Shown here piece after piece: positions 32,500 through 41,632 of a DNA stretch of 47,885 nucleotides. A program made the position numbers and the translations under genes. Below the pieces are notes generated by a model, which worked only from the letters and a program-made list of their open reading frames with translations, made no database searches and had not been told where the DNA came from. Source of the DNA: Muribaculaceae bacterium (GTDB taxonomy: Bacteria; Bacteroidota; Bacteroidia; Bacteroidales; Muribaculaceae); assembly GCA_003979155.1 (NCBI GenBank), contig RYWL01000004.1:1-47885 (forward strand). The letters run 5' to 3'. The first letter of the stretch is position 1, and each line of letters opens with the position of its first letter.

Positions 32500-34209
32500 T
32501 CAGAGTTTTCTGTCTGTTCTGTCTCTGTGCCGCTGCCTTTTCTTTTTTGCATGAAATCTCTTTTCCGGAGAGTCTTTCTGCCCGGGTGATTGTGGGTGTG
32601 GCTGCACTTCCTTTCTCTTAGGCTGAACCGACTGCAATTCATCAGCCGCAAGACATTTACGCACGGCAGCCCTGATGCGCTCGGCGTGAGGCGTGTTGTG
32701 CCGTAATATGTTGATTAAAGCTTCGATGTACTTGTCTCGGCTCTGCAGACCACAGAGCTGTGCCACGTTGCAGCTTATCAGAATTGACTTTTGATTGAAG
32801 ACCCTGAGAATGGACTCGTAGTCACCGGCCTGCTCATACTTGTGAAACTGACGGCAGAACTCATCATATACTGCGGTGGGATTTACCTCCTTCAAGAGGT
32901 CGGAGAGGTGCTCCTCGAGCATGCCGACATTTTCGCAGCGTGCATCGACACGGTATTCGAAGGTACGCTTCACCCTATGCCGGGTGTGTAGCAGTGCCTG
33001 TTGGTTGAGGTCTGCTTTGAAAAGACTCAATATTGCCCGTTTTACTTTGAAAAACACGCGGTCGGGGTCTTTTCCTGCGACTTCGGCCATGGTGCGTACA
33101 ATCTCCTCAATCAAAAGCATATTCTCTATTTCGGCAACATTGGGCACCATAATCTTTTTCCGTCTCAGATAAGCGACTTCCGCGTCGTCGCGGCGGTCTC
33201 GGTCGACAATGCCGAAAGAGTCCATCTTGTGAAAAGACGAGAGATCGTTGAAAGTGCGGGTCGATTCTATCACCTTGTTGCAACTTCCGAGCGAACGAAC
33301 GGTATAGTCCGGAAATATCAAAGGATAGAGTTTGGCATCGATGGAGTGCTGGCTGTCGCCTTCGATAAACAACACCGGTTTGCGCGTGCCTACGAGCGTG
33401 AGATAGAGCTCCGACGATATTTTTGACTCCGGGGGCAACACTTCATAATTCCAAGCGTCTTTTTGTGAATCGCAGTCGCGTACCCAAATGGCCGGAGCTG
33501 AGTCGCGCGATGCCGTAAACTCTGTGTCGTGAGTGGTATAACAGAATGTGCAGTCGCTCCGCATAGCTTCAAGTCTATTCCATAGAGAGGCGGTGAGGGT
33601 AGGGTGAAGGAACATCTCGGGCGAATCTACAAATATTATTGCACCGGCAGGTGCATACAGCACTGCGCCAGCATAGTAAAGCACGGCTTTTTCGCCGGCG
33701 GAGAGGCGTACTGCCGAGTATGCGTTCGTGTCGATGTCGCGTGCAAAAAGAATCTTGCCGCTTTCGGTGAGCACGCGGTTACCTGGAAAAACTTCTTGCC
33801 AGAGCGAAATCACACGGTCGAGACGCGTGGGCCTCAGTTCGGTTTTGCGGCCATCGGCAATTGCGAGTTTATATCCTATCAGATTTACAAGTTCGTCGTG
33901 CATCAATTGTTGCAGCAGCATGTCGATAAGCGTAGGTGCCGGAGTGCTCTTTTCGGCCTGGGCGAGTATTGCCGGAGACAATACTCGGCGGAGCGACGAC
34001 GGGAGATTGTCGTCAGAAGATTTTCGGTTGTATAAAGCATCGAGAGCCGACAGGCTGAACGCCTTCTCTCCGAGGCTTTGGATTATAGCATCGGTGAATC
34101 GTGTTTTGCCGGCTCCGTTGGCGCCGATTATGACAAACGACATGGCCGGGCTTAGCGATATAGTCTGAGCCTGGCGGCCATCGTTGCGAGGGGGTAGTCG
34201 GAGTTCCAT
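32500..34209 (-). CDS. AAA/ABC-type ATPase fused to a DUF4435 (TOPRIM-like) domain
   Basis: A 569-residue protein. The ATPase half has Walker A GANGAGKT at residues 29-36, the ABC-like signature RLSAGEKAV near 168-176, Walker B AIIFVDSPEMFLHP near 189-202 and a switch-like TTHDTEF near 222. The C-terminal half starts VLFIEGDSQHSIDAKLYP near residue 280, with the acidic patch FGIVDRDRRDDAE near 333, as expected for DUF4435, a TOPRIM-like nuclease domain. A strongly basic tail ends the protein (KKKRQRHRDR). OLD-like and PARIS AriA/AriB proteins use the same two modules, in PARIS usually as two genes. A defence role is possible, but chromosomal housekeeping homologues may exist in this phylum. 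No defence or mobile genes are adjacent. Confidence 0.85.
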   Translation of the reverse strand: MELRLPPRNDGRQAQTISLSPAMSFVIIGANGAGKTRFTDAIIQSLGEKAFSLSALDALYNRKSSDDNLPSSLRRVLSPAILAQAEKSTPAPTLIDMLLQQLMHDELVNLIGYKLAIADGRKTELRPTRLDRVISLWQEVFPGNRVLTESGKILFARDIDTNAYSAVRLSAGEKAVLYYAGAVLYAPAGAIIFVDSPEMFLHPTLTASLWNRLEAMRSDCTFCYTTHDTEFTASRDSAPAIWVRDCDSQKDAWNYEVLPPESKISSELYLTLVGTRKPVLFIEGDSQHSIDAKLYPLIFPDYTVRSLGSCNKVIESTRTFNDLSSFHKMDSFGIVDRDRRDDAEVAYLRRKKIMVPNVAEIENMLLIEEIVRTMAEVAGKDPDRVFFKVKRAILSLFKADLNQQALLHTRHRVKRTFEYRVDARCENVGMLEEHLSDLLKEVNPTAVYDEFCRQFHKYEQAGDYESILRVFNQKSILISCNVAQLCGLQSRDKYIEALINILRHNTPHAERIRAAVRKCLAADELQSVQPKRKEVQPHPQSPGQKDSPEKRFHAKKKRQRHRDRTDRKL

Positions 34210-34377
34210 GATGAAGAACTTTTTTATTGTGCCGCAAGATAATCATAAAATTCCACACGGGAGCATCAAATTAACATTAGTTTGAACTCAAGGAGTTTTT
34301 TTCGCCATAATTGCAGCACATATTGCCGATAAATGCCGTTTATGACGGCTTGTAGAAAAATTTTCGACTCCTCGCTG

Positions 34378-34408
34378 CTTGTTGTTTCGTCTATATTAAG
34401 TAATTTTG
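34378..34408 (+). promoter_or_regulatory. Bacteroides-type promoter for the coiled-coil/MgtC/antiporter series
   Basis: CTTG (34378-34381), 19-base spacer, TAATTTTG (34401-34408). The leader to the ATG at 34444 is about 32 bases. Confidence 0.7.
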
Positions 34409-34443
34409 TACTTTGAAAATAAAGAGAAGATTTGATAAACAAT

Positions 34444-35406
34444 ATGAACACACCTACCACTCCCGGAGGCAGCCGTTCTCCACAAAACAACAATGGTGAA
34501 ACAAAGCGCAATCTGCTCATAGCCTGCGCTGCAGTGATACTCTCAATTCTCGTAGGCTGGCTTGTATTCACGGCCGTGCGTGCAAGCAAACGCGCCGAAG
34601 CTGCCCAGATTCAGATGGAGCAGTTGCAGCTCGATATGGCTCAGAGCCAGCTCGAAAGCGATTATGCCTTGCTTAATGAAGAGTTTGCGCAGTTTGAAAA
34701 TTCGCGCCGTTTTATAATGGACGACTCTGTGAAGCGCGAACTCAACGACAAATACGAGGCTGCCCGTGTGCAGGTGGAAAAACTTCAGCAGGAGCTCAAA
34801 AACCAGAAGCACAAAAGTGCGGCCGAAATCGCTAAACTCAAGGATGAAATCGGCACCCTGCGAGCTTTGCTCCGCCACTATGTGGAAGAAATTGACCGTC
34901 TTAACAAGGAGAACGAAGCCCTTCGTTCAGAAAATAAAGAGATTAAAGAGCGCAACAGCAGGCTGTCGTCGCAGGTTACGGAGACAACACGTCGCAATGA
35001 AGTGCTCAGCGAGCGCATGACTCTTGCCGAGAAGCTCAACGTAACCGGCCTCAACCTTACTCCGCTGAACAAAAAAGGCAAAAACGAGAAAAAAGTGTCG
35101 AAGGCCACACAGCTTAAGGTAACATTCACTATTCCGCAGAACAATTCCACTCCGGTGGGCGAAAAGACTATTTATATGCGTATCATGTCGCCTTCGGGCC
35201 AGTTGCTCGGAACTGGTGCTACCTTTGCATTTGAAGGTGGTCAGGTAGGCTACACCGCACGCAAGACTATTGAGTATGCCGGTGAGGAAATTGGCGGTGT
35301 GACGATTTTTTACGACGTGAACACTCCGCTGATTGCCGGTGATTATCAGGTTGAACTCTTCGCCGACAATTTCCGACTCATTTCGCGCTCGTTCACTTTA
35401 AAATAA
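34444..35406 (+). CDS. Membrane-anchored coiled-coil protein of unknown function
   Basis: A 320-residue protein. A short N-terminal cytoplasmic segment rich in Pro, Gly and Asn is followed by one membrane helix (LLIACAAVILSILVGWLVF, about residues 25-43). Residues 50-205 are a long heptad-rich coiled coil full of Glu, Lys, Gln and Leu. A C-terminal beta-type domain (about 220-320) contains KVTFTIPQNNSTPVGEKTIY and YQVELFADNFRLISRSF. I start at the ATG at 34444, after a promoter-derived leader; a TTG four codons upstream is weaker. It leads an apparent operon with the MgtC-like gene (seven bases downstream). An envelope-structural role is plausible, not shown. Confidence 0.8.
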   Translation: MNTPTTPGGSRSPQNNNGETKRNLLIACAAVILSILVGWLVFTAVRASKRAEAAQIQMEQLQLDMAQSQLESDYALLNEEFAQFENSRRFIMDDSVKRELNDKYEAARVQVEKLQQELKNQKHKSAAEIAKLKDEIGTLRALLRHYVEEIDRLNKENEALRSENKEIKERNSRLSSQVTETTRRNEVLSERMTLAEKLNVTGLNLTPLNKKGKNEKKVSKATQLKVTFTIPQNNSTPVGEKTIYMRIMSPSGQLLGTGATFAFEGGQVGYTARKTIEYAGEEIGGVTIFYDVNTPLIAGDYQVELFADNFRLISRSFTLK

Positions 35407-35413
35407 AAATATC

Positions 35414-36142
35414 TTGACAGCCGATATATTCACATATATAACCGGTCATATTGACTCTGTTGAAGTCAATACGATAGGAGCGGTCTACAAAATGGTGCTG
35501 AGTATGCTGCTCGGCGCGGTAGTGGGCTTTGAGCGCAAGCGAAAAGGCCAGACTGCAGGAGTGCGCACATTCTCACTCATAAGCATGGGCGCTACTCTGG
35601 CCATGCTGCTGTCGATATATGTGCCGCAGGAATATATGGGCCTCAAGAACGGCGACCCGGGCCGAATAGCGGCGCAGGTGATTACCGGCATCGGATTTCT
35701 CGGCGCCGGCGCCATAATACAGATGAAAGGTTCGGTCCGTGGTCTTACTACGGCAGCCGGCATATGGATGGTGGCAATCATAGGCATGGCTGTAGGCGTA
35801 GGTATGTATGTGCTTTCGATTGTGGCTTGTGCGCTGATTCTGCTTGTACTTGTTCAGCTTGAGAAAGTGGAGCAGCGTGTAAGTCGCGGTACCACTTCGC
35901 GAATCATCCGCATACATACAGCCGATATTATCAGAGATGTGTCTGATTATCGTGAGGTACTCGCAGAGAACAAGGTTACGCTTCTCAATTATTATGTCGA
36001 GTACGACTTCGTCGACACTGAGACACGGCTTAATCTGGTAGTGCTTGTTCTTGAAAGCACAAACTACATAAAACTCTTCTCTGCTTTCGAGCGGTTGCAT
36101 CCTACCAAAGCCATAACACTTGCCAACCAGTTAAGCATCTGA
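35414..36142 (+). CDS. MgtC/SapB family membrane protein
   Basis: A 242-residue protein with four or five membrane helices in the N-terminal 140 residues. The signatures LLGAVVGFERKRKGQTAGVRTF near residues 32-54 and ITGIGFLGAGAIIQ near 90-103 define the MgtC family. A soluble ACT-like C-terminal region (160-242) follows. The start is a TTG at 35414, chosen because no ATG precedes the first hydrophobic segment; the Met at about residue 27 is an alternative. MgtC proteins are linked to growth at low magnesium and to regulating membrane ATPase activity. It sits between a coiled-coil protein gene and a cation antiporter gene, which fits ion control. Confidence 0.88.
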   Translation: MTADIFTYITGHIDSVEVNTIGAVYKMVLSMLLGAVVGFERKRKGQTAGVRTFSLISMGATLAMLLSIYVPQEYMGLKNGDPGRIAAQVITGIGFLGAGAIIQMKGSVRGLTTAAGIWMVAIIGMAVGVGMYVLSIVACALILLVLVQLEKVEQRVSRGTTSRIIRIHTADIIRDVSDYREVLAENKVTLLNYYVEYDFVDTETRLNLVVLVLESTNYIKLFSAFERLHPTKAITLANQLSI

Positions 36143-36149
36143 TTCATCT

Positions 36150-38351
36150 ATGGATATCGAGGGACTTATTACCGACCTTGCCTTTATTCTCCTTTTGGGG
36201 GCTGTTGTCACTGTGGTTTTCAAAGCCATACGTCAACCGGTAGTGCTCGGCTATATCGTGGCCGGATTTCTGGCAAGCCCTCATTTTCAGTATCTTCCGT
36301 CAATTACCAATGAGGCCAACATCGAATTCTGGGCTCAGATAGGTATTGTGGTGCTTCTGTTTTCGCTCGGTCTTGAATTCAGTTTCAAGAAACTCGTCAA
36401 TTCGGGCGGCTCGGCGGTTGTGACCGCTCTCGTAATCATTACGGGCATGATGAGCGTCGGTTTTGGCATAGGGCGACTCATGGGTTTCAATTCCATCAAC
36501 AGTCTCTTCCTCGGCGGCATGCTTTCGATGTCTTCTACGACAATAATTATCAAGGCATTCAACGACATGGGGCTGAAACAGAAAAAATTTGCTTCGCTTG
36601 TGCTTGCCGTGCTTATTGTCGAAGACCTTTTTGCCGTGTTGATGATGGTACTGCTGTCGTCGATAGCTATAAATAAAAGTGTGGAGGGCGGCGAGCTCCT
36701 TTACTCTGTGGGCAAGCTCGTGTTTTTCCTTGTGAGCTGGTTCCTGGTCGGCGTGTATGTGCTGCCTTCGCTGCTCAACGGCATACGGCGTTACCTCAAT
36801 AGCGAGACACTGCTTGTAGTGTCGATGGGATTGTGCCTCGGCATGGCAGTGTTTTCTGTTGCATGCGGATTCTCGCTTGCTCTCGGAGCCTTCGTCATGG
36901 GTTCGATTCTTGCCGGCACATCATATGCCGAGCGCATAGAGCATGTTGTGGCACCTGTCAAAGACCTTTTCGGTTCTGTCTTCTTTATTTCTGTGGGCAT
37001 GATGGTGCAGCCCGCCATACTTGCCGGCTATTGGGGTCCGATACTGATATTGTCGCTTACGGTGATAATCGGCATGATTGTATTCGGCACTTTCGGCATG
37101 CTTCTCACAGGCCAGACACTCAAAGTGGCGATACAGTCGGGATTCTCACTTACCCAGATTGGAGAATTTGCTTTCATCATAGCCACGCTCGGCATGTCGC
37201 TCGGCGTGCTCGATAAAACGATATATCCGATAGTGGTGGCCGTGTCGGTGATTACAACGTTCACCACACCATATTTTATAAAAATGGCCGACCCGGTGTA
37301 TGTGATGCTCGAGCATCATCTGCCGGCAAGGCTCAATTTCCTTATCGATCGTTACCAAAGGCAAGCCGATCGCAGCAGCGACAATGGTCGCCCCTGGGGA
37401 CGTGTTATAAAGCGACATCTTGGCAGCACTTTGCTCTACTGTATCATTCTCATCGGCATTCTTGTAATTTCCGATAAACTGCTTGTGCAGCATGTGGAAA
37501 ATATTTTTGGCGAATGGAGCCGCCTGGTGTGCGTCATTGTTACTCTGCTGGTAATGTCGCCATTTCTGGTTGCCCTTATGGTGCCAATCAATGCCCGTAA
37601 AGCCAATGCGTATGAAGAGCGTGAAGGGCGTGTCCCCCGGCTTGTCGTTACACTTGTGCGTATAATCATATCGGTAGCATTTGTCGTACGTGCCATGACA
37701 TTGTATTACTCGGCAAAAGCCGGCGTGCTTGTAGCCGTGGCAGTGCTGCTGCTTGTGGTGCTTGTCTTCTCCAAAAAAGTGCGAGAAAGCATGGCGAGAA
37801 TCGAAAATAAATTTCTCGACAATCTGAATGAGCGCGAACTTCGTCGCAGCGGCAAGAAAAATGCCGTGGTCCACGACCTTCACAAGGCATATATCACTGT
37901 CGGCACTGGTTGTTCTTTCGTCGGGCAGCGTCTCATGGACAGCGATGTCCGCCGCAGCTTTGGTGTAAATATCGTGGGTATACAGCGTGGAACCCAATAC
38001 ATACCAATTCCCGACGGCCGCACGCGAATCTTCCCCGGAGATGTGATAAGTGTAATCGGCACCGACGACGAAATCGAGCGGATGTTGCCCGATGTAGAGA
38101 AAAATCTCCCCGAACCTGACATTATTGTCGACCCGTCTGAAATAAAGCTCAACCGCATACTTCTGTCCGACTCATCGCCTCTTATATCAAAAACGCCCCG
38201 CTCGGCATCGTTACGCGACACTTTCGATGCCTTGGTTGTGGCTGTCGACAGAGGAAATACACATATAGATTCGCAGCCCGACTTTGTATTCCAGCCCGGC
38301 GATATTCTGTGGGTGGTGGGCGAGCCGTCGAAAGTAAACCGAATGAAATAA
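36150..38351 (+). CDS. CPA2 family cation:proton antiporter with extra membrane segments and two C-terminal RCK_C domains
   Basis: A 733-residue antiporter. The N-terminal 390 residues are a Na+/H+ exchanger-type membrane domain with about twelve helices; landmarks include LFSLGLEFSFKKLV near residue 70, MLSMSSTTIIIKAFNDMGLK, VLIVEDLFAVLMM and LALGAFVMGSILAGTSYAERI. A second hydrophobic block at about 430-550 adds three or four more helices. The tail has two TrkA-C-like domains, RRSFGVNIVGIQRGTQYIPI near 608 and DALVVAVDRGNTHI near 695, each ending in a PGD motif. No TrkA-N (NAD-binding) domain is visible. Regulation by a ligand bound to the RCK_C domains is expected. It begins seven bases after the MgtC-like gene. 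Confidence 0.9.
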   Translation: MDIEGLITDLAFILLLGAVVTVVFKAIRQPVVLGYIVAGFLASPHFQYLPSITNEANIEFWAQIGIVVLLFSLGLEFSFKKLVNSGGSAVVTALVIITGMMSVGFGIGRLMGFNSINSLFLGGMLSMSSTTIIIKAFNDMGLKQKKFASLVLAVLIVEDLFAVLMMVLLSSIAINKSVEGGELLYSVGKLVFFLVSWFLVGVYVLPSLLNGIRRYLNSETLLVVSMGLCLGMAVFSVACGFSLALGAFVMGSILAGTSYAERIEHVVAPVKDLFGSVFFISVGMMVQPAILAGYWGPILILSLTVIIGMIVFGTFGMLLTGQTLKVAIQSGFSLTQIGEFAFIIATLGMSLGVLDKTIYPIVVAVSVITTFTTPYFIKMADPVYVMLEHHLPARLNFLIDRYQRQADRSSDNGRPWGRVIKRHLGSTLLYCIILIGILVISDKLLVQHVENIFGEWSRLVCVIVTLLVMSPFLVALMVPINARKANAYEEREGRVPRLVVTLVRIIISVAFVVRAMTLYYSAKAGVLVAVAVLLLVVLVFSKKVRESMARIENKFLDNLNERELRRSGKKNAVVHDLHKAYITVGTGCSFVGQRLMDSDVRRSFGVNIVGIQRGTQYIPIPDGRTRIFPGDVISVIGTDDEIERMLPDVEKNLPEPDIIVDPSEIKLNRILLSDSSPLISKTPRSASLRDTFDALVVAVDRGNTHIDSQPDFVFQPGDILWVVGEPSKVNRMK

Positions 38352-38370
38352 ACCAATCATCATAATAAAA

Positions 38371-39537
38371 ATGGCAAACGAACGCTATGACCTCCGCGGA
38401 GTATCGGCTACTAAAACCGATGTACATGCGGCTATCAAGAACATCGACAAGGGCATATATCCCGGTGCTTTCTGCAAGATTATTCCCGACTATCTTGGCG
38501 GCGACGCCGAATACTGCAACATAATGCATGCCGACGGCGCCGGTACGAAGTCGTCGCTTGCCTATGCCTACTGGCGCGAGACAGGAGACCTCTCTGTTTG
38601 GAAAGGTATCGCTCAAGATGCGCTTATTATGAATATCGACGATTTGCTTTGCGTAGGCGCTACCGACAATATACTTCTTTCGTCGACAATAGGCCGTAAT
38701 AAACGGCTTGTGCCAGGCGAGGTGATTTCGGCTATCATAAACGGCACTGAAGAGCTCGTGGCCGACCTGCGGAAATATGGCGTGAATATCCACACCACAG
38801 GTGGCGAGACTGCCGATGTAGGCGACCTCGTGCGCACAATCATTGTCGACAGCACTGTCACATGCCGCATGAAGCGTGCCGATGTAGTCGACAACGCCAA
38901 TATCAAGGCCGGGGACGTAATCGTAGGCCTCGCTTCTTATGGCCAGGCAAAATATGAGAGTGAATACAACGGCGGCATGGGTAGCAACGGCCTCACTTCG
39001 GCGCGTCACGACGTATTCGGCCCGCAGGTGCGCGACAAATATCCCGAGACATACGATAACGGTCTGCCTGTCGAACTTGTTTACTGCGGAAAACTAGGCC
39101 TTACCGATGAAGTCGACGGTGCTCCGGTCAATGCAGGTAAACTCGTGCTGTCGCCCACACGCACATATGCGCCCGTCATCAAGGCTGTGCTTGAGCATTG
39201 CCGTCCGCAGATTCACGGCATGATACATTGCTCGGGAGGCGCACAGACAAAGATTATGAACTTTGTGGATAACAAACACGTTATTAAAGACAAGTTCTTT
39301 GACGTACCGCCGCTCTTTGACCTCATTCGCCGGCAGTCGGGTACGGCGCCTTCGGAGATGTACCGGGTATTCAACATGGGTCATCGTATGGAGATTTACT
39401 GTCCGGCTGAAGCTGCCGCCGATATCATCGCCATTTCCGAAAGCTTCGGTGTTCCGGCAATGATTGTCGGAAGTGTAGAGGATGCCCCGGCAAAGCGCCT
39501 GACGCTCGTTACGCCCTTTGGCACTTTCGAGTATTGA
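38371..39537 (+). CDS. purM: Phosphoribosylformylglycinamidine cyclo-ligase (Bacteroidota type)
   Basis: A 388-residue enzyme of purine synthesis that closes the imidazole ring to give AIR, using ATP. The N-terminus RYDLRGVSATKTDVHAAI is followed by HADGAGTKSSLAY near residues 53-65 (ATP-binding loop), MNIDDLLCVGA near 88-98, and TTGGETADVGDL near 146-157. The C-terminal half has GMIHCSGGAQTKI. The length is greater than that of the E. coli enzyme (345), as is usual in this phylum. It starts 19 bases after the antiporter gene and is followed by 55 bases before the MltF-like gene. Confidence 0.95.
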   Translation: MANERYDLRGVSATKTDVHAAIKNIDKGIYPGAFCKIIPDYLGGDAEYCNIMHADGAGTKSSLAYAYWRETGDLSVWKGIAQDALIMNIDDLLCVGATDNILLSSTIGRNKRLVPGEVISAIINGTEELVADLRKYGVNIHTTGGETADVGDLVRTIIVDSTVTCRMKRADVVDNANIKAGDVIVGLASYGQAKYESEYNGGMGSNGLTSARHDVFGPQVRDKYPETYDNGLPVELVYCGKLGLTDEVDGAPVNAGKLVLSPTRTYAPVIKAVLEHCRPQIHGMIHCSGGAQTKIMNFVDNKHVIKDKFFDVPPLFDLIRRQSGTAPSEMYRVFNMGHRMEIYCPAEAAADIIAISESFGVPAMIVGSVEDAPAKRLTLVTPFGTFEY

Positions 39538-39592
39538 CAGAGACAGACTCTATGTCGGCTTCTGAGGTTTTGAGCGCGATTTAAAACGCATT

Positions 39593-40978
39593 ATGCAAAA
39601 GATGCAGATTGTATTGAAATCCACTTTTTGCTGCGCTATCATGTGCGCAGCCTTCTCATGCAGCGGCAATTCATCGCTGAGTGAGACAGAAGCCGACGAG
39701 CCTGCTCAAGACACGCTCAAAGTTGTCACGCTCTACGGCCCGACATCGTATTTCATATACCGCGATGAGCCAATGGGCTATGACTATACGCTGGTCGACA
39801 GTCTCGCGCACGACAAACATATGGTGCTCGACCTGAAAGTGGCGCATAGCCTCTCGGCTGCCGTTGCCATGCTCGACTCAGGCAAGGTGGACCTCATCGC
39901 ATACGATGTGCCCATAACAGAGCACTACAAGAAGTATGTGATTCCTTGCGGACCGGAAAACTATACCACGCAGGTTCTTGTCCAGCCTAAGGTGCACGGG
40001 CAGCCATTGCTTACCGATGTCACACAACTTGTAGGACGTGAGGTGTTTGTGGAGAAAGACAGTCGGTATCTGCGTCGCCTTGAAAATCTCAATGACGAGA
40101 TTGGCGGCGGAATCATTATCAAAGAAGTCGATGCCGACAGTCTTATAACCGAAGACCTCATTAAGCTTGTGAGCGATGGCAAGATTCCACTCACGGTAGT
40201 CGACAGCGATATCGCGCGTCTGAACAGCACTTATTACCCCGACCTCGATGTCGACCTTGCAGTCAGCTTTCCGCAGCGCGCCTCATGGGCTGTAGCTCCC
40301 GACAAAGAGCAACTGGCAAAGGAGATTGACGATTGGTTTGCCGAAGCTTCTCCGCAACGCACCAATGCCGAACTGCTCAAACGCTTCTTTGAGCAGGCAA
40401 AATATGCTCCTGTGGTGAAATTCGACTTCTCGAAGGGATACATATCGAAGTATGACTACCTCTTCAAAAAATATGCCCCAACAATCGGCTGGGATTGGCG
40501 ACTGATGGCCGCACAGGCCTATCAGGAAAGCAGATTCAGACCTAATGCAAAATCGTGGGTCGGCGCGCGCGGACTCATGCAGATTATGCCGAGCACGGCA
40601 CGTGGATACCGCACCAAAGTGAGTCAGCTCAACAATCCTGAAGTGAGTGTCAAGGTGGCTTCTCTGCTCCTTGATGACCTCGACGGTTATCTCCGCAAAT
40701 ATGTGCCGAGCGATAAGGAGCGTATAAAATTCGTGATAGCTGCATACAATGTCGGCATTGCCCATGTCTATGATGCTATCGCGCTGGCTAAAAAATATGG
40801 CCTCGACCCCACTGTGTGGGAAAATAATGTGGCGAAGGCGCTGCTAATGAAAATGAACCCTAAATACTACAACGACCCTGTGGTTAAATACGGCTATTGC
40901 AGAGCTACGGAAACTGTAAATTATGTCGATAAAATCACATCGTTCTACGAACAGGCACGTCGTGAAATAAATGCATAA
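39593..40978 (+). CDS. MltF-like membrane-bound lytic transglycosylase, lipoprotein
   Basis: A 461-residue lipoprotein: the lipobox FSCSG follows a signal segment at about residues 20-25. The N-terminal half (about 42-270) is a periplasmic solute-binding-like domain, including MLDSGKVDLIAYDVPITE. The C-terminal half is an SLT domain with catalytic Glu in AYQESRFRPNA near residue 307, GARGLMQIMPSTARG near 321-335 and AAYNVGIAHVYDAIA near 382-396. MltF enzymes cut peptidoglycan and leave 1,6-anhydroMurNAc ends, the product that AmpG-type permeases import; the salvage operon in this same window could use its products. Confidence 0.92.
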   Translation: MQKMQIVLKSTFCCAIMCAAFSCSGNSSLSETEADEPAQDTLKVVTLYGPTSYFIYRDEPMGYDYTLVDSLAHDKHMVLDLKVAHSLSAAVAMLDSGKVDLIAYDVPITEHYKKYVIPCGPENYTTQVLVQPKVHGQPLLTDVTQLVGREVFVEKDSRYLRRLENLNDEIGGGIIIKEVDADSLITEDLIKLVSDGKIPLTVVDSDIARLNSTYYPDLDVDLAVSFPQRASWAVAPDKEQLAKEIDDWFAEASPQRTNAELLKRFFEQAKYAPVVKFDFSKGYISKYDYLFKKYAPTIGWDWRLMAAQAYQESRFRPNAKSWVGARGLMQIMPSTARGYRTKVSQLNNPEVSVKVASLLLDDLDGYLRKYVPSDKERIKFVIAAYNVGIAHVYDAIALAKKYGLDPTVWENNVAKALLMKMNPKYYNDPVVKYGYCRATETVNYVDKITSFYEQARREINA

Positions 40979-40999
40979 CCAATAAATAAAAACAGTCCT

Positions 41000-41551
41000 A
41001 TGAAAAGAAAAGTGATTAACACTGCTGTAGCGGCTCTGCTTGCCGTATCGGCCATCACAACACCTTCATGTATCGGCAACTTTGCCCTTTTCAACCGAGT
41101 GCTCGGCTGGAACAACAACGTGGGCAACAAATTCGTAAACGAACTCGTTTTCATCGGTTTTTGGATTCTTCCGGTTTACGAAGTCTCGTTTTTAGCCGAC
41201 TTTGTGGTGCTCAACAGCATTGAGTTCTGGAGCGGAACAAATCCTATCGCTTCAAATGAAAAAATCATCGAAGGTAACGATGGTCGCTATCTCGTCAAGT
41301 CGGACGACAAGGGATACGATATTATCAGCTGCAACGACGGCAGCAAGGTGCGTCTCGATTTCGACAACGAAACCCGTTCGTGGAGTGTGACTGCCAATGG
41401 CGAGACTCATGAGCTTTTCACTTTTGTCGACGACACTCATATCCGCGTCCCTGCCGGTACAGGAAACGATTACCGCACTGTCGAAATTTCGGCCGAAGGC
41501 GTTTACGCATATCGTCAGATGATGGAACAGGCAGCTTACGCAGCCCGTTGA
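41000..41551 (+). CDS. DUF3332 family lipoprotein
   Basis: A 183-residue protein with signal MKRKVINTAVAALLAVSAIT and lipobox TPSCIG. It continues NFALFNRVLGWNNNVGNKFVN, FIGFWILPVYEV and LNSIEFWSGTNPI, landmarks of DUF3332. A hydrophobic stretch lies near residues 45-75. The C-terminal 100 residues are polar, with a Gly/Asp rich beta-like pattern. No function is known to me. It lies 21 bases after the MltF-like gene and is followed by a clear terminator at 41569-41613, ending that transcription unit. Confidence 0.85.
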   Translation: MKRKVINTAVAALLAVSAITTPSCIGNFALFNRVLGWNNNVGNKFVNELVFIGFWILPVYEVSFLADFVVLNSIEFWSGTNPIASNEKIIEGNDGRYLVKSDDKGYDIISCNDGSKVRLDFDNETRSWSVTANGETHELFTFVDDTHIRVPAGTGNDYRTVEISAEGVYAYRQMMEQAAYAAR

Positions 41552-41568
41552 ACAACGTATAAACCATA

Positions 41569-41613
41569 AACTCTTCCTCCTTTTGTCGCACGACAAAGGG
41601 AGGAGTGTGTTTT
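41569..41613 (+). terminator. Intrinsic terminator after the DUF3332 gene
   Basis: A long stem around CTCCTTTTGTC/GACAAAGGGAG with one G-U pair and outer pairing of ACTC with GAGT, a 4-base loop (GCAC) and a TGTGTTTTT tail. It lies 18 bases after the stop codon and closes the plus-strand unit that began at 34408. Confidence 0.85.
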
Positions 41614-41632
41614 TATATCAAGCTATAATAAT

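Noticed and set aside
32500-34209. Defence island
   Set aside because: Only one candidate defence gene is seen; neighbours are metabolic and no integrase, transposase or restriction gene is present.
37146-38356. Minus-strand long frames opposite the antiporter
   Set aside because: Shadows of a well-supported membrane protein; His/Arg-rich sequence without motifs.
38182-39009. Minus-strand 275-codon frame opposite purM
   Set aside because: purM on the plus strand has all family landmarks, and the minus frame has none.
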